This document shows positions 16,702 to 25,804 of a stretch of DNA of 32,605 bases, one piece after another. Made by a program: the position numbers and the translations under genes. Source of the DNA: Verrucomicrobiota bacterium (lineage in GTDB: Bacteria; Verrucomicrobiota; Verrucomicrobiia; Verrucomicrobiales; Akkermansiaceae); assembly GCA_026397725.1 (NCBI GenBank), contig JAPLUI010000212.1, forward strand, positions 1 through 32,605, given 5' to 3'. The notes under the pieces are model-generated. The model made no database searches. It was not told the DNA's origin and was given only the letters and a program-made list of their open reading frames with translations. How positions within the stretch are numbered: position 1 is the stretch's first letter; each line of letters opens with the position of its first letter.

Positions 16702-19700
16702 TCATCGGCGGATTCTGGCAAACAGCTTGGATGCCGTGGGCGGGAAGGTGTAAGGCGACGTCGCGCCAACGACATCCTGCCAGTCCGCAAGCGTCTCGGA
16801 TACCTGCAACGTGCCGCCGCCAAGCCACTCGATGGTGAAACTGCCGTCGCCGTTGCGGACGAAACGGGTGACGCGCAGTTCGGACAAATCAAAGCCCGCG
16901 ATTTGCTCAATCACGCCCGAGCTGCCGTTGTATGAGCCGCCGGTGGTGCGGCCGCGGGCGCGGATCAGGCCACTGGCGGGCAAACTCAACTCTCCTTCCG
17001 CCCAGCCGCCGCTGATTCGCGTGGCTCCGCTCCCCAGCGGCACCCAAGTCACACCACTATCGGCGCTGAATTCGAAGGTGGCCTGTTCGATTTCGGGAGC
17101 GCTTCCGCCGCGCAGCCATTGCACATGGGTCGGATCAGGAATGTTGATGGATTGAGTGGCAGGCTCGTTCAGGAGCCGGGTGATGCAGTTGCACGCCATC
17201 CCGTCCACGGTGGAGAAATTGCCTGTCATCAGCACCTTGCCGTCGCGCTGGATGGCGAGACCGGACACGGCGATATAGTAGAATTCCCTTTCAATGACCG
17301 GGTTGAAAGCCAGGTCGAGCGTGCCGTCCGCGTTGAGCAGAGCCACGCCGGACCGGTCGGCCCCGCCGATGCTGGTGAAGGTGCCCCCCACCAGAATCGC
17401 TCCATCCGCTTGTACGGCCACGGTATTGATCTGCCCGTTCGGACCAGGGTTGAAGCCCGGGATGACGGTTCCCGCCTCATCGACCAGGGCGATGTTGTTG
17501 AGCGCCGTTCCTCCCACTGTGTTGAAAGTCCCACCCAGCAAGATGCGGCCATCGGCCAGCACGGCGATGGTTGCGACGGATCCTCCTCCCATCACATTGG
17601 GGGCGAAGCTGGGATCGAGCGTGCCGTCGGCATGGAGTCGCGCGACGGGGCCGCAAATGGTTTCACCGATGGTGTAGAACGGCCCGCCTAACAGAATTTT
17701 CCCGTCGGCTTGCAACGCTACACAAAAAACACTTAGGTTTGGAGTCGTCGGGTTGAAGTCCGCATCGACCGTGCCGTCGGCATTGAGCCGGGCAATGTAC
17801 CTGCGCGACATCCCACCCACTGAGTAAAAATAGCCTGTCAGCAGAATCTTCCCGTCCGTCTGCAGCGCCATGGCGCAGACATCACCGTTGGGACTGGGAT
17901 CAAACCTCGCATCAAGGGAGCCATCGGGATTGAGCCGGGCGATACACCTGCGGGGCTCGCCACCCACGGTTATGAAGGAACCTCCCAGCACGATCTTGCC
18001 GTCGTTTTGCACGAGGATGCATCTGACGCGGCTGTAAACATCGCACACCGACGGATTGAAACCGGTATCGGGGGTGCCGTCGGGATTGAGGCGGGCGATG
18101 AAACTCAACGGCACCTCTCCCACGGTGGTGAAAACGCCACCAATCAAAATCTTGCCGTCGGCCTGCACCGCCGCGCAGTCGATGGCGGAGCCTCCCACCT
18201 CCGGACTGAACCCGACGCCGTCCACTCTTGTTTGGGTGCCGGAGAGCGCCACATCGAACGGCGCTTCATCCGCGTCGTTGTTGGCAATTTGGAGCGCGGC
18301 GTTCCGCAGGCCGTCCGCCGTGGAGCGGAATGTGACGGTGAAGGTGGTACTGGTGCCCGGGGCCAGCAGTCCGGACATGGCGCTGGTGTCCAACCCAAAG
18401 TCCCCCGCCTCACTGCCAACGATGGTGATATTCCCCACGGTGAGATCGGCGTCACCGGTGTTGCTGACGGTGAAAGTCAACGACGGGCTGGCCTGGCCTA
18501 ACAGAACGGTGCCGAAAGACACGGTGCCGAAGCCGTCAGCCAGGTGCTCCCCATTCACCCGCACGGCGATCTCCGGTGCCGGTGGGGCATACCAGGATAG
18601 ATACTCGATGATGCTGGAGCTGCCGTTGTATTGGCCCGCCGCGGCCCGGCCCCGGGCGCGGATCATGCCGCTGGGCGGCATGACCAAACCGGTGGCGGCC
18701 CAGCCGCCGGTGATGCGCGTGCCGCCGCCTAACACGGTCCAGGTTGAACCGAAATCCGTGCTAAGCTCAAAGGCGACTTGTTCGATTTCCGGCACCGATC
18801 CGCCGCGCAGCCATTGCACTGCCGTGGGTGGAAACGAAACCCGCAGCGCCTCCGTGGCGGGCTCGTTCAGCAAGCGGGCGAACCGGCTGCGCGTCACCCC
18901 GCCCACGGTGGTGAAATTGCCCCCCAGCAGGATCCGTCCGTCGGCCTGCAATGCCACGCTATAGACAATGTTGTTGGCATCCTGCCGAAAGCTTTCGTCG
19001 AGGGTGCCATCCCCATGGAGCCGCGCGCAGTAGGTCCGCGGTGACCCGTTCACGCTGGTGAAATTGCCCGCTAGCAGAATCTTCCCATCCGCTTGGGTAA
19101 CAGCGCACCAGACGCTGGCGTTCACATTCGGGGCAAAGCCTGGGTCGTGCGTGCCATCGGGATTGAGCCGGGCCAGATAATTGCGCGTCACCCCGCCCAC
19201 GGCAGTGAACGCCCCACCCAGCAGGATTTTCCCATCCGCTTGCACGGCCACGCAGTTGACCGTGGCGCTGGCATTGGGGTCGAAACCCGCGTCCAGCGTG
19301 CCGTCGGGATGCAAGCGGGCCAGATGGTTGCGCGCCATCCCGCCGATGGTGGTGAACCCGCCTCCCAGCAGAATCCCGCCGTCGGCCTGCACGACCACGC
19401 TATAGACGGTGGCGCTTGGATTCGGGTGGAAATCGGGATCCAGCGTGCCGTCGGGATTCAAGCGGGCCAGATAGGCGCGTGCCGTCCCGCCGATGCTGGT
19501 GAAGCCGCCCCCTAGCAGAATTTTCCCATCCGTCTGGATGGCCGTGCAGAAGACAGTGGAGTTGGCATTCGGGTTGAAGCTTGGGTCGAGCGTGCCGTTC
19601 TGACTGAGCCGGGCAATGCGATTGCGCGGAACCCCACCCACTGTGGTGAACCCGCCGCCTAGCAAAATCCTCCCATCGGCCTGTTCCGCCAGGTTGAAGA

Positions 19701-22700
19701 CGGTGCCGACCACATTCAGAGTCGGGTTAAAGCCGAAGTCGAGCATGCCGTCGGGCGAGAGCCGGGCGATGCGGCTCCGCATGCTCCCGCCCACCGCGGA
19801 GAACCCGCCGCCTAGCAAAATCCTCCCATCGACCTGCACGGTTGCGCAAAAAACGGACCCGGCCACATTCGGGTTGAAGCGATCGTCCACCCTCGTCCGC
19901 GTGCCCGACAAGGCGATGTCGAATGGCGATTCGTCGGCATCGTTGCTGGCGATTTGGAGGGCCGCACCGCGCAACCCGTCCGCAGTGGGGCTGATGGCTA
20001 CGGTGAAGGTGGTGCTGGCCCCTGAGGCCAGCGAGGTGGCCATGCCGCTGGTGTCCAATTGATAGTCGCCCGCTGCGTTGCCGGTGAGGGTCACGGTCCC
20101 CAGGGTGAGATTCCCGCCCCCGGCGTTGGTGATGGTGAAGGTCACCACCGTGCCGCCCATGCCAAACAGGGCGGTTCCGAAGGAGACCGTGCCGGTGCCG
20201 TCCGCCAGGTTGGTTCCATCCGCGCGCACACCGATGTCCTGCGGCAGCGCATAGGTGGCGACCTGCTCGATCAGGCTCGAGCTACTATTGCCACTCCCGG
20301 CGGTGGCGTGGCCCCGGCTGCGGATCAGTCCGGTGCCAGGCAAGCTCAAGCCGACCCCGGCCCAGCCTCCGGCGATGCGCGCGCCGGTCCCCAGCGGAGC
20401 CCAGGTCACCCCTCCATCGACGCTCAGATCGAAGGCCACTTGCTCGATTTCCGGTGCGGTCCCGCCGCGCAGCCACCGCACTTGCGTGGCATCTGGCACC
20501 TCGAGCGTCTGGATGGCCGGTTCGTTGAGCAGCCGGGCAATCGCTTTGCGCTCCATCCCATCTACCAAGCCAAAATTGCCCCCAAGCAGAATCCTTCCGT
20601 CGGCCTGCAGCCCCACGCCAAACACCCATCCAAACACACTCGGGTTGAAACTGGCGTCGAGGGAACCGTCGGCGTTGATCCGGGCGAGGTAGGTGCGCGT
20701 CACTCCTCCGACTGCTCCGAATTCGCCCCCGAGCAGGATCTGTCCGTTGGCTTGCACCGCGATGCTGCGGACGGTGGCATCGGCTTGCGGATTAAAGCTG
20801 GGATCGGGCATGCCGTCACCATTGAGTAGGGCAACGCGGCCAGCCGCCGTCCCGCTCACGCTGGTGAAAGTGCCACCCAGCAGGATTTCGCCATTTGGTA
20901 GCACGACGATGGCACGCACCGACCCGTTCGCATCAGGATTGAAACTCTCATCAAGGGTGCCGTCGGCGTTGACCCTTGCAATGCGGTTCCGCGCGACGCC
21001 ACCCACGGTGGTGAATTTGCCCCCCAGCAAAATCTTGCCATCCCCCTGCACGGCCACGCTATAGAGTTCGCCGTTGGCATTCGGGTCAAATCCGGGGTCC
21101 AGGGTGCCATCGGCGTTGAGCCGGGCGATGCGGTTCCTTGCCGTCCCTCCCATCGTGGTAAAGGATCCTCCCAGCACCAACTTTCCGTCGGACTGCGGTG
21201 CCATGCCATTGACATAACCTCCCGCGTTCGGGTTGAAGGCGGCGTCAAGCGTGCCGTCGGATTGGAGCCGGCCAATGCGGTTGCGCGTCGTCCCTCCAAG
21301 CGTGGTGAAGTTTCCGCCCAGCACCAGTTTCCCGTCAGGCTGCACTACCACTCCCATAGGCGAGTAATCCGCGCTCGCATGGAAGCCGCCGTCGGGCGTG
21401 CCGCTGGTCTCAAGCCGGGCGATTTGATCGCTCGCTTGCCCGCCCACGGTGTTGAAGCTGCCCCCCAGCAGAATCTTGCCATCGGCCTGCACCGCGATGC
21501 CATGGACGGCGGTGATTGTCCCGGGGTTGTTTGCATCCGCATCGAAGCCGGAATCCACCCTCGTCCGCGTACCGGACAAGGCGATTTCGAAGGGCGATTC
21601 GTCCGGGTCATTGCTGGGAATGTGGAGGGCCACGTTACGCAAACCGTCCGCAGTGGGACGGAAGGCCACGGTAAAGGTGGTGGCCGCCCCGGGGACCAGC
21701 GAGGTGGCCATGCCGCCGGTGTCCAGCAGGTAGTCGCCCGCCGCGCTGCCGGTGAGGGTCACGGTCCCCAGCGTGAGATCCTCGATCCCGTCATTGGTGA
21801 CGGTGAAGGCCTTCGTCGGGCCGGTCTGCCCGAGCCCGACCGCTCCGAAGGACACCGAACCGATGCCATCCTCCAGGCGGATCCCATCCGCGAGCACACC
21901 GATGTCCTGCCGCAGCAAATAGGACGACACCTGCTCGACGAGACCCGAACTGCCGTTGTTCATCCCTCCCGTCGCGCGACCTTGGGCGCGGATCAGGCCA
22001 CTGGCGGGCAAACTCAAGCCGGTGCCGGCCCAGCCGCCGCCGATGCGGGTGCCGATCCCCAGCGGAGCCCAAGTCACCCCTCCATCGACGCTCAGATCGA
22101 AGGTCACTTGCTCGATCTCCGGCGCGGTTCCGCCGCGCAGCCACTTCACATGCATGGCATCCGGCACCCCGAGTGTCTGGATGGCCGGTTCATTGAGCAG
22201 CCTCGCGATGCAGTTGCGCGCCTCCCCGTTGACCATAGTGAACCCGCCCCCCAGCAGAATCTTGCCGTCCGCTTGCACAAGAACCCCAAAGACATTCGGG
22301 TTTGCGTCTGGCTTGAAACCAAGATCAGGCGTGCCGTCGGCAGCCAACCGGACGAGGCAGGGGCGCTCCGCTCCACCCGCGGTGGTGAACAAGCCCCCGA
22401 CTAGGATTTTACCGTCCGCTTGCAGGGCAAAGCTGTTGACATGCACGTATGGATGATCCGCAGCCAGCGTGGGGTTGAAGCCGGCGTCAAGAGTGCCGTC
22501 GGGGTTGAGCCGGGCCATGCCGGCGCGAGCCACCCCGCCCACTGCGTAGAAATGCCCGCCCAGCAGAATCTTGCCGTCGGCCTGCACCATGACGCAGTTG
22601 ACAGGGCTACTACTCACATCCGGGTTGAAGCCGGTGTCGAGCGAACCATCGGCATTGAGCCGGGCCATGCGGTTGCGTGCCGTCCCGCCCACGCTGTCGA

Positions 22701-25065
22701 AATATCCCCCCAGCAGGATTTTGCCGTCTGCCTGCACCGCCACGCATTCGACAGAGCCGTTCGGATTCGGATTGAAACCGGCATCGAGCGTGCCATCGGC
22801 GTTGAGTCGCGCAAGATAGTTGCGGGCCGTGCCAGCGACGCTGGTGAAGAGCCCCCCCAGCAGGATTTTGCCGTCCGGCTGCACCGCCATGCTCCGCACA
22901 AATTGGTCGGTGCCCGGATTAAAATCCAAGTCAAGTGTCCCGTTGGCATTCACCCGCGCGATGTTCCAGCGGGCGACTCCGCACACGCTGGTGAATTCGC
23001 CCCCCAGCAAAATCTTCCCGTCGGTCTGCACCACGACACCCTGGACGACAGACCCGCCCGGGTCAGGGTTGAAGCCGGGATCGACCGCGCCGTTGGCATC
23101 AAGCCGGGCGAGAAGTCGATTCGCACCACCCACTTGGGAGCCCGGCCCGCCTATCAGAATCCGCCCGTCGGTCTGCACCGCCAACGCGGCGACTTCAGTG
23201 ATCAAAGACGGATTGAAGCCGCCGTCCACCCTCGTCCGCGTGCCCGACAAGGCGAGGTTCAAGGGGGAACGGGTCGGGTCATTGCTGCGAATTTCGAGGA
23301 CCGCGCCGCGCAACCCGTCGGCAGTCGGGCGGAAAGTCACCGAGAAGGTGGTGCTTTCCCCGGGAGCCAGCGTGGTGGCTATGTCGTAGAGGTCCACCTC
23401 AAAGTCGCCCGCTGCGCTGCCGGTGGCGGTGATGGATTCCAGGATGAGATCGGGCCCCCCCAGATTGGTGAGGGTGAAGAAGCACATCGGGCCGGGCTGC
23501 CCAAGCGCGACCGAGTCGAAGTACAAGGTGTCGCCGTCCAGTGTGCCCCCATCCACCTCCACGCCAATGGCCGGCGGTAGCACATAGGGTGCCACCTGCT
23601 CGATCAGGCTCGAACTGCCGTTGTTGTAGCCCGCCGCGGCACGGCCCCGGGCACGGATCACTCCTTCGTGCGGCAGGCTCAAGCCGGTGGCGCGCCAGCC
23701 CCCGAACACGCGCGTGCCGCTGCCCAGCGGCATCCAGGTCACCCCCAGGTCGGTGCTCAGTTCGAAGGTGACCTGTTCGACTTCCGGGGCAGTCCCGCCG
23801 CGCTGCCAAACCACCTGGTTGGCGTCTTGCGCGCTGAGGGTTTGGGTGGCGGTTCCGTTCAGCAACCGGGCGATCCGGTTGCGCGCCACCCCGCCCACGC
23901 TGGTGAATGTGCCGCCCAGCAAAATCTGCCCGTTCGCCTGCACTCCCAGACTGTAAACATAGTTATCCGCGCCAGGGTTGAAGCCGGGGTCGAGCGTGCC
24001 GTCGGCGTTGACCCGCGCGATGTAATTGCGGGCCGTGCCACCCACGCTCGTGAACAAGCCGCCCAGCAGGATTTTTCCGTCCGCCTGAAGTGACAGACTT
24101 AGGACGGTGTCACTTGCGTTCGGATTGAAGCCGGAGTCGAGCGAACCATCGGCATTCAGGCGCGCGATTCGGCTGCGCGTCACCCCGTTAACGGCGGAGA
24201 ACTGTCCTCCCAGCAGGATCTTCCCGTCCGCCTGCAACACGATGCTATCGACATAGCCAACCACGGTGGGGTTGAAGCCGGTATCCAGCGTGCCGTCGGC
24301 ATTGACCCGGGCAAGTCGGTTCCGCGCGGTGCCGCCAACGGAAGTGAACTTGCCCCCCAGCAGAACCTTGCCGTCCACCTGCACGGCCACGCAATAGACT
24401 TGTTCGTTGGCGTCCGGGTTGAAGCCGGAGTCCAAGGTGCCGTCGGCGTGAATTCGGGCGATCCGGTTGCGGCTTGCCCCGGCCACCGAATTGAAGCCCC
24501 CCCCCACGACAATTTCCCCATCGCCCTGCAGCGCCATGCTTCGGAGAGAATAGTTGGCGTTCGGGTTGAAGTTGGGGTCGAGTGAGCCATTGGCATTGAG
24601 CCGGGCCATGCGGTTGCGCTCCGTTCCGCCCACGCTGGTGAACAAACCCCCAAGCAGGATTCTGCCATCGAACTGCTCCGCCAAGTCATTGACAGAGAAG
24701 TCTGCCCCCGGGTTGAAGCCGGAGTCCAGTGTTCCGTCGGGATTCACCCGTGCGATGCGTTCACGCGCGACCCCACCCACGGTGGTGAACCAGCCCCCCA
24801 GCAAAATCTTCCCGTCCGCTTGCACTGCCATACCTTGGACATAGCCGTTCGCGTCCGGGTTGAAGCCGGGATCCACATCGCCATCCGCCGCGCGGGCGGG
24901 CAGGGTGGAGAGGCACAGCATGCCGGCCGCCAACAGGGCGGCAGTCCAAGGACAACGGTTTGGGGAGGCCGCGAGTTTGGATGCCAGTGATTTCCTGGCG
25001 GGGTCGGTGCGCGTGGGCATGCCAAGGCGCGGATCGCAGGGCGGGAGTGAGGCGCTGGTGTTCAT
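16702..25065 (-). CDS. Giant secreted delta-60 repeat protein 2 (five 7-bladed beta-propellers)
   Basis: Encodes 2787 residues and is a paralogue of the giant gene 148 bp downstream. The ATG at 25065 (MNTSASLPPCDPRLGMPTRT) is chosen because it aligns with the paralogue start; the in-frame extension upstream is unrelated. Residues 1-62 hold the long N-region and the hydrophobic core WTAALLAAGMLCLSTLPARA with predicted cleavage after ARA. Five blocks of seven delta-60 repeats lie at about residues 63-404, 612-959, 1169-1515, 1725-2069 and 2280-2635, separated by the WLRGGTAPE/ASH-like unit and followed by an LRVTRFVRNG...LFARIRR tail nearly identical to that of giant 1. Block 1 and the last two blocks resemble blocks 1, 6 and 7 of giant 1, so the paralogues differ mainly by internal blocks. 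No signal for sortase or PEP-CTERM anchoring is seen. Function is unknown; the export prediction is good. Confidence 0.92.
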   Translation of the reverse strand: MNTSASLPPCDPRLGMPTRTDPARKSLASKLAASPNRCPWTAALLAAGMLCLSTLPARAADGDVDPGFNPDANGYVQGMAVQADGKILLGGWFTTVGGVARERIARVNPDGTLDSGFNPGADFSVNDLAEQFDGRILLGGLFTSVGGTERNRMARLNANGSLDPNFNPNANYSLRSMALQGDGEIVVGGGFNSVAGASRNRIARIHADGTLDSGFNPDANEQVYCVAVQVDGKVLLGGKFTSVGGTARNRLARVNADGTLDTGFNPTVVGYVDSIVLQADGKILLGGQFSAVNGVTRSRIARLNADGSLDSGFNPNASDTVLSLSLQADGKILLGGLFTSVGGTARNYIARVNADGTLDPGFNPGADNYVYSLGVQANGQILLGGTFTSVGGVARNRIARLLNGTATQTLSAQDANQVVWQRGGTAPEVEQVTFELSTDLGVTWMPLGSGTRVFGGWRATGLSLPHEGVIRARGRAAAGYNNGSSSLIEQVAPYVLPPAIGVEVDGGTLDGDTLYFDSVALGQPGPMCFFTLTNLGGPDLILESITATGSAAGDFEVDLYDIATTLAPGESTTFSVTFRPTADGLRGAVLEIRSNDPTRSPLNLALSGTRTRVDGGFNPSLITEVAALAVQTDGRILIGGPGSQVGGANRLLARLDANGAVDPGFNPDPGGSVVQGVVVQTDGKILLGGEFTSVCGVARWNIARVNANGTLDLDFNPGTDQFVRSMAVQPDGKILLGGLFTSVAGTARNYLARLNADGTLDAGFNPNPNGSVECVAVQADGKILLGGYFDSVGGTARNRMARLNADGSLDTGFNPDVSSSPVNCVMVQADGKILLGGHFYAVGGVARAGMARLNPDGTLDAGFNPTLAADHPYVHVNSFALQADGKILVGGLFTTAGGAERPCLVRLAADGTPDLGFKPDANPNVFGVLVQADGKILLGGGFTMVNGEARNCIARLLNEPAIQTLGVPDAMHVKWLRGGTAPEIEQVTFDLSVDGGVTWAPLGIGTRIGGGWAGTGLSLPASGLIRAQGRATGGMNNGSSGLVEQVSSYLLRQDIGVLADGIRLEDGIGSVSFGAVGLGQTGPTKAFTVTNDGIEDLTLGTVTLTGSAAGDYLLDTGGMATSLVPGAATTFTVAFRPTADGLRNVALHIPSNDPDESPFEIALSGTRTRVDSGFDADANNPGTITAVHGIAVQADGKILLGGSFNTVGGQASDQIARLETSGTPDGGFHASADYSPMGVVVQPDGKLVLGGNFTTLGGTTRNRIGRLQSDGTLDAAFNPNAGGYVNGMAPQSDGKLVLGGSFTTMGGTARNRIARLNADGTLDPGFDPNANGELYSVAVQGDGKILLGGKFTTVGGVARNRIARVNADGTLDESFNPDANGSVRAIVVLPNGEILLGGTFTSVSGTAAGRVALLNGDGMPDPSFNPQADATVRSIAVQANGQILLGGEFGAVGGVTRTYLARINADGSLDASFNPSVFGWVFGVGLQADGRILLGGNFGLVDGMERKAIARLLNEPAIQTLEVPDATQVRWLRGGTAPEIEQVAFDLSVDGGVTWAPLGTGARIAGGWAGVGLSLPGTGLIRSRGHATAGSGNSSSSLIEQVATYALPQDIGVRADGTNLADGTGTVSFGTALFGMGGTVVTFTITNAGGGNLTLGTVTLTGNAAGDYQLDTSGMATSLASGASTTFTVAISPTADGLRGAALQIASNDADESPFDIALSGTRTRVDDRFNPNVAGSVFCATVQVDGRILLGGGFSAVGGSMRSRIARLSPDGMLDFGFNPTLNVVGTVFNLAEQADGRILLGGGFTTVGGVPRNRIARLSQNGTLDPSFNPNANSTVFCTAIQTDGKILLGGGFTSIGGTARAYLARLNPDGTLDPDFHPNPSATVYSVVVQADGGILLGGGFTTIGGMARNHLARLHPDGTLDAGFDPNASATVNCVAVQADGKILLGGAFTAVGGVTRNYLARLNPDGTHDPGFAPNVNASVWCAVTQADGKILLAGNFTSVNGSPRTYCARLHGDGTLDESFRQDANNIVYSVALQADGRILLGGNFTTVGGVTRSRFARLLNEPATEALRVSFPPTAVQWLRGGSVPEIEQVAFELSTDFGSTWTVLGGGTRITGGWAATGLVMPPSGMIRARGRAAAGQYNGSSSIIEYLSWYAPPAPEIAVRVNGEHLADGFGTVSFGTVLLGQASPSLTFTVSNTGDADLTVGNITIVGSEAGDFGLDTSAMSGLLAPGTSTTFTVTFRSTADGLRNAALQIANNDADEAPFDVALSGTQTRVDGVGFSPEVGGSAIDCAAVQADGKILIGGVFTTVGEVPLSFIARLNPDGTPDTGFNPSVCDVYSRVRCILVQNDGKIVLGGSFITVGGEPRRCIARLNPDGSLDARFDPSPNGDVCAMALQTDGKILLTGYFYSVGGMSRRYIARLNADGTVDADFNPTTPNLSVFCVALQADGKILLGGPFYTIGETICGPVARLHADGTLDPSFAPNVMGGGSVATIAVLADGRILLGGTFNTVGGTALNNIALVDEAGTVIPGFNPGPNGQINTVAVQADGAILVGGTFTSIGGADRSGVALLNADGTLDLAFNPVIEREFYYIAVSGLAIQRDGKVLMTGNFSTVDGMACNCITRLLNEPATQSINIPDPTHVQWLRGGSAPEIEQATFEFSADSGVTWVPLGSGATRISGGWAEGELSLPASGLIRARGRTTGGSYNGSSGVIEQIAGFDLSELRVTRFVRNGDGSFTIEWLGGGTLQVSETLADWQDVVGATSPYTFPPTASKLFARIRR
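17160..18224 (-). repeat. Giant 2, propeller block 5 (seven delta-60 repeats)
   Basis: Seven repeats, from GVGFSPEVGGSAID to TRLLNEPATQSI. Irregular blades with cysteines at several junctions (CDVYSR, DVCAM, CNCITRL). Counterpart of giant 1 block 7, with the same long aromatic junction before blade 7 (IEREFYYIAV). Confidence 0.85.
18858..19890 (-). repeat. Giant 2, propeller block 4 (seven delta-60 repeats)
   Basis: Seven repeats, from DRFNPNVAGSVFCA to ARLLNEPATEAL, with the FRQDANN junction before blade 7. Counterpart of giant 1 block 6. Confidence 0.85.
20519..21558 (-). repeat. Giant 2, propeller block 3 (seven delta-60 repeats)
   Basis: Seven repeats, from SGFDADANNPGTIT to ARLLNEPAIQTL. 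The entry strand is longer than in other blocks and blade 1 ends with an atypical GGFHASADYS. Confidence 0.85.
22187..23229 (-). repeat. Giant 2, propeller block 2 (seven delta-60 repeats)
   Basis: Seven repeats, from GGFNPSLITEVAA to ARLLNEPAIQTL. Blade 1 is degenerate (IGGPGSQVGGANRLLARL) and blade 5 ends with a longer loop (LAADHPYVHV). Confidence 0.85.
23853..24877 (-). repeat. Giant 2, propeller block 1 (seven delta-60 repeats)
   Basis: Seven repeats directly after the signal peptide, from GDVDPGFNPDANG to ARLLNGTATQTL. Regular blades; counterpart of giant 1 block 1. Confidence 0.85.
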
Positions 25066-25211
25066 GACTTCAGGGGGATGACGTTCCGCTGGAGAGGGTT
25101 CGTGATAAGCCCAGGGTTGGTACCTCCTGACCGTCCTGCCCCAACAGCCTGAAACCTGTGCCAATAGGCCCGCTGGGGGCAAGGGAAAGATTTCTAGTTT
25201 AAGTAGAACGG

Positions 25212-25227
25212 TGTTCCTGACGATCAG
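25212..25227 (+). promoter_or_regulatory. Operator-like near-palindrome, site 1
   Basis: TGTTCCTGACGATCAG lies about 150 bp upstream of the giant-gene-2 start. It matches 14 of 16 positions with the inverted copy at 25313-25328. The core CCTGA-cg-TCAG half-sites suggest a dimeric repressor site. This is a sequence pattern only; no binding is shown. Confidence 0.35.
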
Positions 25228-25264
25228 CACCAGTTGACCGGCACAGTGTCGGCATCCTGATGCA

Positions 25265-25654
25265 TCATGCCTTGGGAGGAACGGGCTGAGCCGGTCCCGG
25301 TGCATGGGCTGCCTGATGATCAGGAACAGTCCCCGGCCCGGATGGCACCATGCCCTGTTGGCAACAGGGTGTGCCAGGCGTCGGCAGTAGCCCGGTTCCG
25401 GCCTGTGGACAGGTGTCCAGATGGGGACAGAAGAGCATCTGCAGCGGCATGCAGGTTAGGTTCTCAATGGCGAGCAACAATTCGCCTGAGGGCAAATGTT
25501 CGCCGGTTTCCCAGTGTCCCCAAGTGGCCGTGGACACGCCGAGTCCATGGGCGACCTCGGAGATCTTCCGGTTCCCTTTCAGGCGCCAGTCTTTCAAGCG
25601 CCTGCCGAGCGCGATGCGGGCGGAGTAACGATGATAGTGATTGGCGGAGTCCAT
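25265..25654 (-). CDS. Small XRE-family helix-turn-helix regulator
   Basis: Encodes 129 residues from the ATG at 25654. A TTG 60 bp upstream could extend it by 20 residues, but that extension is a hydrophobic/arginine stretch with no family similarity that I recognise. Residues ~16-70 form a Cro/C1-type HTH: LGRRLKDWRLKGNRKISEVA, then HGLGVSTATWGHWETGEHLP, then an AIENLT helix. It continues into MLFCPHLDTCP, a short cysteine motif I associate with small Verrucomicrobiota XRE proteins. The last ~45 residues are Gly/Pro/Gln-rich and look unstructured or poorly conserved. The gene sits between thiC and the giant gene, on the same strand as both, and two palindromic sites flank its 3' end. DNA binding is likely; the target genes are inference. 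No Shine-Dalgarno is evident. Confidence 0.75.
   Translation of the reverse strand: MDSANHYHRYSARIALGRRLKDWRLKGNRKISEVAHGLGVSTATWGHWETGEHLPSGELLLAIENLTCMPLQMLFCPHLDTCPQAGTGLLPTPGTPCCQQGMVPSGPGTVPDHQAAHAPGPAQPVPPKA
25312..25328 (-). promoter_or_regulatory. Operator-like palindrome, site 2
   Basis: CCTGAT-G-ATCAGG at 25312-25324 is a perfect 6-bp palindrome around one base. Extended on the minus strand, it reads TGTTCCTGATCATCAG, matching site 1 at 25212-25227. It lies inside the 3' end of the XRE coding sequence, about 100 bp from site 1 and in opposite orientation. Confidence 0.35.
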
Positions 25655-25778
25655 CGGTTGGGTGGGGCTGAACCAGCGCAAGATCCGAAGCAGCGACAGG
25701 ACTAGCAGGCTCAACGCGGACCAACCAGCAGAAAGATCGGCAGGGTGGACCGGTGGCCGGTTTGCGGGAGTCGACGCG

Positions 25779-25800
25779 CCGTCTTCGAGCCAGAAGACGG
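25779..25800. repeat. Perfect 8-bp inverted repeat
   Basis: CCGTCTTC (25779-25786) and GAAGACGG (25793-25800) enclose a 6-nt loop, about 95 bp downstream of the thiC stop. It could be a transcript-end hairpin for thiC, but no T-run follows on either strand. It lies next to the 14-bp tandem repeat, in the 240-bp stretch 25655-25894 that otherwise holds no gene I can support. Confidence 0.45.
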
Positions 25801-25804
25801 AATC

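Noticed and set aside
16554..16910. In-frame N-terminal extension of giant gene 1 into the 3' end of giant gene 2
   Set aside because: The extension reads the neighbour's C-terminal coding sequence in another frame; the real start with signal peptide at 16553 aligns with the paralogue start.
4920..25065. CRISPR array or tandem satellite
   Set aside because: The periodic DNA is protein-coding throughout with a ~49-residue period; there are no short identical repeats with unique spacers.
25066..25305. In-frame 80-residue N-terminal extension of giant gene 2
   Set aside because: It shows no similarity to the paralogue upstream of the shared MNTSASLPP/MKTSASLPP start, overlaps the XRE gene, and would bury the signal peptide.
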